From: Sulfurimonas sp.
GTDB lineage: Bacteria > Campylobacterota > Campylobacteria > Campylobacterales > Sulfurimonadaceae
Assembly: GCA_021157665.1 (NCBI GenBank)
Contig: JAGGWE010000128.1
Coordinates: forward strand, 1-6,555
Length of the DNA stretch: 6,555 bases
Reading direction: 5' to 3'
Positions 1 through 6,506 of the stretch are shown in pieces. A program made the translations under genes and the position numbers. The notes under the pieces were generated by a model, which was not told the origin of the DNA, did no database searches, and saw only the letters and a list, made by a program, of their open reading frames with translations. Numbering within the stretch: the first letter of the stretch is position 1; each line of letters starts with the position of its first letter.

Positions 1-94
1 AAAATAAAGAGATAAATATAGATAATAAAAAGTATTTCGGAGCAGAATTTAGTGTTAAAATAAAGTTTATAACTTAAATTTAATACATTTTCAC

Positions 95-100
95 TATAAT
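95..100 (+). promoter_or_regulatory. Putative sigma-70 -10 box for the ATP-grasp gene
   Basis: A perfect TATAAT lies 36 bases before the first start codon, preceded by AC, and predicts a transcript start near 107 and a leader of about 30 bases. No good TTGACA-like -35 is seen at normal spacing; the upstream DNA is only A/T-rich, which is common for Campylobacterota housekeeping promoters. The same 8-base core, ACTATAAT, recurs before dnaE at a nearly identical distance from the start codon, which supports the call. Confidence 0.6.
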
Positions 101-122
101 TTCGTATATATTTTATGAAAAT

Positions 123-126
123 GGAG
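123..126 (+). promoter_or_regulatory. Ribosome binding site of the ATP-grasp gene
   Basis: GGAG followed by an A-rich spacer of 10 bases precedes the ATG at 137. The site supports that ATG over the in-phase-looking ATGs at 115 and 121, which open only a six-codon frame ending in TAA at 133-135. Confidence 0.6.
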
Positions 127-136
127 AAAAAGTAAC

Positions 137-1561
137 ATGGGTTTAACAAATAAGCAACTACCAAAGCTAGGATTTTTATATCTTGATTATGTATTAAGAT
201 TTTTTGACCACTCTAACTTTAAGGGTTGGCCAAACAAAATAGAGACAGTAACTTACCACTGGAAAAATGATAAAGATAGATTTATCAAAGAGGTAAAAAG
301 AAAAAAAATCGATGTATTAATCGGTAATATCCCAGCAACTGCTTATGAAACTTTCCGTGAAATCGCGAGAGAACTTCCTCATGTTAGATTTATCCCATCT
401 ATGGATACTCAGTTTTCAAATAAATCTAAAGAAAATGTAACTAGATTTGCTTGGAAATATGATCTTCCAATCCCAAAAACTTATGTTTACTATAATCACA
501 AAAATGCAGATAAATTTCTAAAAAGATGTGAATATCCAAAAATTATTAAAAAATCTTATGGTCCATCAAACTATGGTGGATACTTTGTACATAAAGTTGA
601 TTCTTATACAGAAGCAAGAGAACTTTTAGACGATAAAAAATACCACCCACAATATATGCAAGATTTCGTTCCTATGGAAGCTGATATTCGTGTAATGTTA
701 ATCGGACATAAACCTGTATGTGCATTCTGGCGTCGTGCTCCGGAGGGTGAATGGTTAACAAATACTTCTCAGGGTGGAAGTATGGATTATATGGATGTTC
801 CTAAAAATGTTCTTGATTTAGCAGTTAGAGTTTCTAAGGCTGCAAATGCTGAGTATTGGGCTGTAGATGTTGCTTATGGTATTGATGGTGTTCCTCGTAT
901 TTTAGAGTGTGCTACTGCATTTGCTGCATTTCCATATATTAGAGATTGGATTGCTCAGTATATTATGTGGAGTTTAAGTGAGGGTAGATTTAGAAAACCT
1001 CACATGCCAATGTTTAACTGGGAAGAGTTAGGAAAAATGGATGCTTCAATCCTTAGAACTCTTAGACATATTCATTTTGGTAAATTTTCTCCATCTTTCG
1101 ATGGTGAATATTTTGGAAATAAAAAGAAAAATTATGGTGGTAAAAAAATCCATTTACATAAGCTAGATAAAGAGTACAAAATGTACGATATTAAGCGTAG
1201 ATGGCATGAAGAGTGGCCAAGTGAAATCTATAATTATCAAGATAAACTAGCACTTAAGCCTACTAAAAAACTTGATGATAAACCTACAAAAATTAAAGAT
1301 GCACCACATCCAACAACTGATGAAACATCTGAATCGGCTATGGCTGAGATGAAAATAACAAAAGAAGAAATAAGTGATTTTTTCTCATCTATAGATGGAA
1401 TAGGAAAGAAAAAAGTTAAAAATATAATAAATTATTTTGAAAATATAGATGAAGTTGTAGGTGTTTTACATCAAAACACTTCAATTCTTACAGAGGTAAC
1501 AGGTATTACTAAAAAGCTTGTTGCAAAGATTGAAAAAGCTTGGAAAGAGCTTTTAAAATAA
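137..1561 (+). CDS. RimK-like ATP-grasp ligase with C-terminal tandem helix-hairpin-helix domain
   Basis: This 474-residue protein is predicted to be a soluble ATP-dependent carboxylate-amine (or -thiol) ligase; the substrate is unknown. Residues 1-95 form the pre-ATP-grasp region. About 96-285 is the ATP-grasp fold: the NKSKENVTRFAWKYDLPIPKT segment (95 onward) resembles the usual lid entry, K138/K139 and the Gly-rich loop 142-148 bind phosphates, QDFV (175-178) is the adenine hinge, and D183, R185, R200, N209, G213-G214, D244 and E257 match RimK-type positions. The expected Asn of the E-x-N metal motif is Ala259. Residues 286-365 are basic and aromatic, and 366-405 are a Lys/Pro/Thr/Asp-rich linker. 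The tail (about 411-474) carries two HhH motifs, IDGIGKKKVKNII and VTGITKKLVAKIEKAW, resembling the non-specific DNA-binding HhH pairs of RecD2 or RuvA. There is no signal peptide or membrane segment. The gene has its own promoter and probably its own 3' hairpin. The ATP-grasp call is firm; the reaction and the DNA-binding role are inference. Confidence 0.85.
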   Translation: MGLTNKQLPKLGFLYLDYVLRFFDHSNFKGWPNKIETVTYHWKNDKDRFIKEVKRKKIDVLIGNIPATAYETFREIARELPHVRFIPSMDTQFSNKSKENVTRFAWKYDLPIPKTYVYYNHKNADKFLKRCEYPKIIKKSYGPSNYGGYFVHKVDSYTEARELLDDKKYHPQYMQDFVPMEADIRVMLIGHKPVCAFWRRAPEGEWLTNTSQGGSMDYMDVPKNVLDLAVRVSKAANAEYWAVDVAYGIDGVPRILECATAFAAFPYIRDWIAQYIMWSLSEGRFRKPHMPMFNWEELGKMDASILRTLRHIHFGKFSPSFDGEYFGNKKKNYGGKKIHLHKLDKEYKMYDIKRRWHEEWPSEIYNYQDKLALKPTKKLDDKPTKIKDAPHPTTDETSESAMAEMKITKEEISDFFSSIDGIGKKKVKNIINYFENIDEVVGVLHQNTSILTEVTGITKKLVAKIEKAWKELLK

Positions 1562-1572
1562 ACTTACATTTC

Positions 1573-1592
1573 CCACATGCCATGGCATGTGG
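1573..1592 (+). terminator. Perfect 20-bp palindrome, likely 3'-end hairpin
   Basis: CCACATGCCATGGCATGTGG equals its own reverse complement. As RNA it can fold into an 8-bp stem (1573-1580 with 1585-1592) with a CATG loop. It begins 11 bases after the ATP-grasp stop codon, the usual place for a terminator or a message-stabilising hairpin. It is followed by ACTCTAAT and then an A-run, with no U-tract in the + strand transcript, so it is not a standard intrinsic terminator. A two-fold protein binding site is the main alternative: its centre lies about 63 bases upstream of the predicted dnaE transcript start. Confidence 0.45.
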
Positions 1593-1633
1593 ACTCTAAT
1601 AAAAAAACTTACTTCAAATTAAGACAAATTTAC

Positions 1634-1639
1634 TATAAT
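1634..1639 (+). promoter_or_regulatory. Putative sigma-70 -10 box for dnaE
   Basis: TATAAT, again preceded by AC, sits 37 bases before the dnaE start codon and predicts a transcript start near 1646. There is no convincing -35; weak T-rich candidates lie at about 1609-1618. Its presence suggests that dnaE and the aminopeptidase form their own transcription unit, independent of the ATP-grasp gene. Confidence 0.6.
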
Positions 1640-1663
1640 CACTTTAATAATTTAGCACTATTT

Positions 1664-1668
1664 AAAGG
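1664..1668 (+). promoter_or_regulatory. Ribosome binding site that fixes the TTG start of dnaE
   Basis: AAAGG is followed by an 8-base spacer and then TTG at 1677-1679. No ATG or GTG lies between this site and the conserved HLHLHTEYS motif at residues 8-16. The first in-frame ATG is at residue 36, which would delete the first PHP metal-binding motif, so TTG is the only sensible start. Confidence 0.65.
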
Positions 1669-1676
1669 TAATTATT

Positions 1677-4600
1677 TTGAGCGTACAACCATTTACCCAT
1701 TTACACCTACATACTGAATATTCTCTACTTGATGGAGCAAATAAACTTACTAACTTAGTTTCTCGAATTAAAGAGCTAGGGATGACATCCGTTGCTATGA
1801 CTGATCATGGAAATATGTTTGGTGCTATTGATTTTTATCATCAGATGAAAGGTGCTGGTATTAAGCCTATTATTGGGATGGAAGGGTATATCCATAATGG
1901 TGAAACTATAGGCGATAAATCTACAAAACAGAGATTTCATATCTGCCTTTTTGCTAAAAATAAAAAGGGTTATGAAAACCTTATGTATCTCTCCTCTAAG
2001 GCTTTTATAGAGGGGATGTACTATTTTCCTCGTATAAATAAAAATGAACTTAGAGCGCATAGTGAAGGCTTGATCTGTAGTTCTGCTTGTCTTCAAGGTG
2101 AGGTAAACTGGCATTTAAATCTTGCTAATGATAGAAATGTAAGAAATGGTGCCTTAGGTTATGAAGGTGCCTTAGCCGTTGCACGAGAATACCAAGAGAT
2201 GTTTGGAGATGATTTTTATCTTGAACTTATGCGTCATGGGATTGGAGATCAGCTTTTCATCGATGAGCAGATTCTAAAAATCTCAAAAGAAACAGGTATA
2301 AAAATAATCGCTACAAACGATACTCATTACACTTACCCTGGTGATGCTCAGTATCATGAAGCATTTATGTGTATTGGAATGAATAAACTATACGATGATC
2401 CAAATCGTATGCGTCATTCAGTTCATGAGTTTTATATAAAAAGTCCTGCACAGATGGCTAGACTTTTTGCTGATATTCCAGAGGCAATAACTCATACTCA
2501 AGAGATAGTAGATAAAATAGAGGAGTTTGTACCAGTTGTAAAAACACCAACACCTCCAAACTTCAAATTTACTCCAGAGTATGCCCAAAATGATGGTTGT
2601 CCACTTAGTAGTGATGATATAGATATATCTGATGCCGAGTATTTTACTTACCGATGTAAACTAGGTTTAGTTGAGAGACTTAAACATGTTGCCCAAGATA
2701 AGCACGAAGAGTATAGAGAACGATTAGAGTTTGAGATGGATATTATCAACTCTATGAAATTTCCAGGATATATGCTGATAGTTTGGGATTTTGTAAAAGT
2801 TGCAAAAGAGATGGGTATAGCTGTTGGACCAGGTCGTGGTTCTGCTGCTGGAAGTCTTGTTGCTTACTCACTTGATATTACAGATATTGACCCGATGAAG
2901 TATGATTTACTTTTTGAGAGATTTCTAAATCCTGAACGGGTGTCAATGCCCGATATTGATATGGATTTTATGCAGGCTCGTCGTGGAGAGGTTATTGACT
3001 ATGTTGTTGAGAAATACGGTCGAAATCAAGTAGCCCAGATTATCACTTTTGGTTCACTTCTTGCAAAAGGGGTTATTCGTGATGTTGCAAGAGTTCTTGA
3101 TATGCCACTATCTCAAGCTGATAAGATGGCAAAACTTATCCCTGATGAACTTGGAATTACTCTAAATGGTAAGACTAAAAAAGGTGAATTTATAGATGGT
3201 GCTTTTCAAAAAGAGCCAAAAATTTCTGAACTTATTGAGGGTGATGCGAATGCAAAACGAGTTTGGGAGTTTGCTAAAAAACTAGAGGGATTAAAGCGAA
3301 ACTCTGGAATTCATGCTGCTGGTGTTGTTATTTCAAATGAGGAACTTTGGTATAAAACTCCGATTTATAAGCCATCTGGTGAGGATACTTTTGTAACTCA
3401 ATACTCACTAAACTATCTTGAGGATGTAGATTTAATCAAGTTTGACTTCCTTGGACTTAAAACTCTTGATGTTATTGATAATGCTATAAAACTTATAAAA
3501 AGAAGATACGACAAAGATGTTATCTGGCATGAGATAGATGAAAATGATGCTAAAGTTTATGAAGTAATTAGAACTGGTGAAACTGTTGGAATGTTTCAAA
3601 TAGAGTCATCAGGTATGCAGGATTTAAATCGACGACTAAAACCAGATAACTTTGAGGATTTAATTGCCGTTCTTGCACTTTACAGACCAGGACCAATGGA
3701 GTCTGGAATGCTTGATAGTTTTGTTGAGAGAAAGCATGGACGAGAGGCAATTGAGTACACTTTTGACATAATGGAACCTATTCTTAAAAATACTTATGGG
3801 GTCATTGTTTATCAAGAACAGGTTATGCAGATTGTTCAAAATGTTGGTGGTTTTTCTCTTGGTTATTCGGACATTATTCGTCGTGCTATGGGTAAGAAAA
3901 AAGATATGGCAACTTACAATGATGAGTTTTCTAAAGGTGCCCAAAAACAGGGACACCCTTACAAAGAAGCCTCAAAACTTTTTGATCTGATTGAAAAATT
4001 TGCAGGGTATGGTTTCAACAAATCTCACTCAGCAGCCTATGCGATGGTAACCTTTCAAACTGCATGGCTAAAAACTTACTATCCAAACGAGTTTATGGCA
4101 GCACTTTTAACTTCAGATAAAGATAATATGGACAAGGTAGTCCGTTACATAGATGAAGTTAAAAGAATGGGAATTGATCTTGCTCCACCTGATGTTAATG
4201 ATTCTTATTTAGAATTTTCTGCGATTACAAAAGATGACAAAGATATTATTTTATTTGGTCTTGGTGCGATTAAAGGGGTTGGAACTTCTGCTGTTGAGTC
4301 TATTATTCATACTCGTGAAGAGGATGGAGAGTTTACTTCAATGGAAAATTTTGTAAATAGAATTGATCCATCAAAGGTAAATAAACGATTTATTGAGTCA
4401 AGTATAAAGTCTGGTGGATTTGACAGATTTGGCTATTCTCGTAAAGCTTTACTTGACCAGATAGAACTTATAGTTGAAACTGCAAAAAAAGCGAGTGATG
4501 CTAAGAAAAATGCAGTTGGAAGTCTTTTTGGTGATGATGAAGAGATAACCTCTGTGCAGTTAATTCTTAAAAATTCCGAAGAGTTTGAGTTAAAAGAGAT

Positions 4601-5228
4601 TTTAGAGTTTGAAAAAGAGACACTTGGTTTTTATGTATCAGGACACCCACTTGATGAATATCGTGAAAAACTTGATGAGTTAAACTATACCCTATCTTCT
4701 GAATTAGAGAGTGTAAAAGATGGTTCAACTGCTATTTTTATAGGTAAGGTTGAAGAGGTTGTTACAAAGATAAGTAAAAAAGGAAATCAGTTTGGTATCG
4801 TAAACCTTATGGATTTTCACGGAAATATTGAAATAATGCTTTTTTCAGACAAGCTAGAAAAACTCGCAGAGATGAACAAAGAAGAGCCTATAGCCTTTAA
4901 AGGAAAAATCACTCATACAGATTTTGGACCTCGCATTGGTATTTCAAAAATCATGACACTTAAAGAGTCAAAAAAAGAGTGTAAAAAAGTAAAAACAGAA
5001 GTAAGAGAACTCCCTCAAGAGCCTCTACATTTAGCAATAAAAATCGAGAGCGACATGAAAGTTTTAGAGGAGTTATACACCCTAATAAGACAAAACCCAG
5101 GCTCAAGACCCTTAAAATTAATAATAGCATCGAAATTACAAAATGTAGTGATAGACTCAGCGATAAGAGTTAATAATAATATTTTAAAAGCCCTAGAGGG
5201 TAATGAATTTGTGGATATATTAGGATAA
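1677..5228 (+). CDS. dnaE: DNA polymerase III alpha subunit (replicative polymerase)
   Basis: This is the C-family polymerase that copies the chromosome within the Pol III holoenzyme; at 1183 residues it is close to the E. coli length of 1160. The N-terminal PHP domain (about 6-285) has HLHLHTEYS (8-16), TDHG (42-45), E69, H88, C138, E183 and NDTH (214-217), so its metal site looks intact. The polymerase core follows, with GPGRGSAAGS (384-393), MPDIDMDF (424-431) carrying catalytic D428 and D430, HAAGVVIS (546-553), KFDFLGL with the third aspartate D590, and YRPGPM (669-674). An HhH region lies near 859-880 (LFGLGAIKGVGTSAVESI). SLF at 949-951 marks the likely sliding-clamp motif, without the usual leading Gln. 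An OB-fold spans about 1017-1095, and the last 70 residues are the tau-binding-type tail. Compared with E. coli there is a short Lys/Gly-rich insertion near 495-507. It starts at TTG and is followed after 3 bases by the aminopeptidase gene. The identity is certain; the PHP activity is inferred from the residues. Confidence 0.98.
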   Translation: MSVQPFTHLHLHTEYSLLDGANKLTNLVSRIKELGMTSVAMTDHGNMFGAIDFYHQMKGAGIKPIIGMEGYIHNGETIGDKSTKQRFHICLFAKNKKGYENLMYLSSKAFIEGMYYFPRINKNELRAHSEGLICSSACLQGEVNWHLNLANDRNVRNGALGYEGALAVAREYQEMFGDDFYLELMRHGIGDQLFIDEQILKISKETGIKIIATNDTHYTYPGDAQYHEAFMCIGMNKLYDDPNRMRHSVHEFYIKSPAQMARLFADIPEAITHTQEIVDKIEEFVPVVKTPTPPNFKFTPEYAQNDGCPLSSDDIDISDAEYFTYRCKLGLVERLKHVAQDKHEEYRERLEFEMDIINSMKFPGYMLIVWDFVKVAKEMGIAVGPGRGSAAGSLVAYSLDITDIDPMKYDLLFERFLNPERVSMPDIDMDFMQARRGEVIDYVVEKYGRNQVAQIITFGSLLAKGVIRDVARVLDMPLSQADKMAKLIPDELGITLNGKTKKGEFIDGAFQKEPKISELIEGDANAKRVWEFAKKLEGLKRNSGIHAAGVVISNEELWYKTPIYKPSGEDTFVTQYSLNYLEDVDLIKFDFLGLKTLDVIDNAIKLIKRRYDKDVIWHEIDENDAKVYEVIRTGETVGMFQIESSGMQDLNRRLKPDNFEDLIAVLALYRPGPMESGMLDSFVERKHGREAIEYTFDIMEPILKNTYGVIVYQEQVMQIVQNVGGFSLGYSDIIRRAMGKKKDMATYNDEFSKGAQKQGHPYKEASKLFDLIEKFAGYGFNKSHSAAYAMVTFQTAWLKTYYPNEFMAALLTSDKDNMDKVVRYIDEVKRMGIDLAPPDVNDSYLEFSAITKDDKDIILFGLGAIKGVGTSAVESIIHTREEDGEFTSMENFVNRIDPSKVNKRFIESSIKSGGFDRFGYSRKALLDQIELIVETAKKASDAKKNAVGSLFGDDEEITSVQLILKNSEEFELKEILEFEKETLGFYVSGHPLDEYREKLDELNYTLSSELESVKDGSTAIFIGKVEEVVTKISKKGNQFGIVNLMDFHGNIEIMLFSDKLEKLAEMNKEEPIAFKGKITHTDFGPRIGISKIMTLKESKKECKKVKTEVRELPQEPLHLAIKIESDMKVLEELYTLIRQNPGSRPLKLIIASKLQNVVIDSAIRVNNNILKALEGNEFVDILG
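5221..5225 (+). promoter_or_regulatory. Ribosome binding site of the aminopeptidase, inside the dnaE 3' end
   Basis: TAGGA overlaps the last two sense codons of dnaE and lies 6 bases before the ATG at 5232. Ribosomes finishing dnaE would clear the site and can reinitiate only 3 bases past the stop, the usual arrangement for translational coupling. Confidence 0.5.
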
Positions 5229-5231
5229 AAA

Positions 5232-6506
5232 ATGAATAAACAAGATTTCAACGAAGGGCTTTTAGGTTTTTTAGATGCTTCACCTACACCTTTTCATGTT
5301 ACTTTAAATATGAGTATGATGTTAGAAAATGCTGGATTTATAAAATTAATTGAAACTGATAAGTGGGATTTAAAAGAGGGGCAGAAATATTTTGTAACTC
5401 GTAATGATTCTTCTGTGATTGCTTTTACATTCCCACATGCCAAAACTCCATATGCCAAGAACTACACTATGGTTGGTTCACATACTGATTCGCCAAATCT
5501 AAAACTGAAGCCTAATCCTGTTATAAAAGAACATGGGGTTATTAAGTTTGGGGTTGAACCTTATGGTGGACTTCTTTTAAACACTTGGTTTGATAGAGAT
5601 TTGTCTTTAGCAGGGCGAGTAAGTTACCTTGATTCTAATGATGAGATTAAAGATACCTTGATAGATGTTAAAAAAGCTATTGCTATTGTACCATCTTTAG
5701 CGATTCATCTTGATGATAAGGCAAACAAAGATAAAACTGTAAATAAGCAGACTGATATGTGTCCGATTTTAACAACAAATGATGACTTTGAGTTTGATGA
5801 GTTTTTAAAATGGCAGTTATCAAAAAATGAGATTTTAGATGTTAAAGAATTATATGCTAGTGAACTTAGTTTTTATGATACTCAAAGAGCCTCTTTTATA
5901 GGACTTCATGATGATTTTATTGCTTCTGCTAGAGTTGATAATCTTCTCTCTTGTTATGTTGGCTTGTTAGCGATTTGTAGTGTTGAGGCTGATAAACCTA
6001 TGCTTTTTATTGCATCTGACCATGAAGAGGTTGGGAGTGAATCAACTTCTGGGGCAGGGGGTAGCTTTTTAGAAAATACTCTTAGAAGAATGTTTCCTGA
6101 TTATGAAGATTATATGCAAATGATTCGAGGTTCTATTATGATTTCGGCTGATAATGCACATGCCGTGCATCCAAACTTTCCAAGTAAGCATGACTCAAAA
6201 CATGCACCGTATATAAATAAGGGAAGTGTTATCAAGGTAAATGCAAACCAAAGATATGCTTCTAATTCTACAACTATTTCAAGATTTATGAATGTTGCTA
6301 ACTCTTTAAGTGAGCCTTATCAAGAGTTTGTTACCCGTTCAGATATGGGTTGTGGTTCTACTATTGGTCCTATAACTGCTACAAGACTTGGAATTGAGAC
6401 ACTTGATGTTGGACTTCCTACTTTTGCTATGCACTCTATACGAGAACTTTGTGGTAGTGATGATGCTCATTCTCTTTATAAAATTTTAGTTGGGTTTAGT
6501 AAATAA
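5232..6506 (+). CDS. apeB: M18-family zinc aminopeptidase
   Basis: This 424-residue cytosolic metallopeptidase removes N-terminal amino acids from peptides and belongs to the aspartyl-aminopeptidase (M18) family, whose members form tetrahedral dodecamers. The length matches bacterial ApeB proteins. The complete two-metal site is visible in order: H84 with D86 in GSHTDSP (82-88), D236 in SARVDNL (232-238), the catalytic pair E265-E266 in SDHEEVGS (262-269), D307 in SADNAHAVHPN (305-315), and H401 in MHSIRE (400-405). VPSLAIHLD (153-161) is another conserved family segment, and the start SPTPFH (17-22) is typical. No signal peptide is present. The gene follows dnaE after 3 bases and has no promoter of its own, so it should be expressed with dnaE; there is no known functional link to replication. 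Substrate preference cannot be read from the sequence: the eukaryotic enzymes prefer acidic residues, while bacterial members vary. The family is certain; the symbol follows the usual bacterial name. Confidence 0.95.
   Translation: MNKQDFNEGLLGFLDASPTPFHVTLNMSMMLENAGFIKLIETDKWDLKEGQKYFVTRNDSSVIAFTFPHAKTPYAKNYTMVGSHTDSPNLKLKPNPVIKEHGVIKFGVEPYGGLLLNTWFDRDLSLAGRVSYLDSNDEIKDTLIDVKKAIAIVPSLAIHLDDKANKDKTVNKQTDMCPILTTNDDFEFDEFLKWQLSKNEILDVKELYASELSFYDTQRASFIGLHDDFIASARVDNLLSCYVGLLAICSVEADKPMLFIASDHEEVGSESTSGAGGSFLENTLRRMFPDYEDYMQMIRGSIMISADNAHAVHPNFPSKHDSKHAPYINKGSVIKVNANQRYASNSTTISRFMNVANSLSEPYQEFVTRSDMGCGSTIGPITATRLGIETLDVGLPTFAMHSIRELCGSDDAHSLYKILVGFSK

Noticed and set aside
1..94. Upstream gene end or small RNA in the left leader
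   Set aside because: All frames are broken by frequent stops and no stable hairpin is visible; it reads as AT-rich intergenic DNA.
1776..2114. Antisense open frame of about 112 codons within the 5' part of dnaE
   Set aside because: It lies wholly opposite the conserved PHP domain, has no recognisable motif or ribosome binding site, and is explained by stop-poor reverse frames in AT-rich coding DNA.
3568..3990. Short open frames on both strands inside the dnaE polymerase core
   Set aside because: All overlap highly conserved polymerase sequence in other frames and none resembles a known protein.
5015..5251. Antisense open frame across the dnaE / aminopeptidase junction
   Set aside because: It overlaps the dnaE tail and the coupled start, has no supporting signals and is a by-product of the ATA/TTA-rich codons there.
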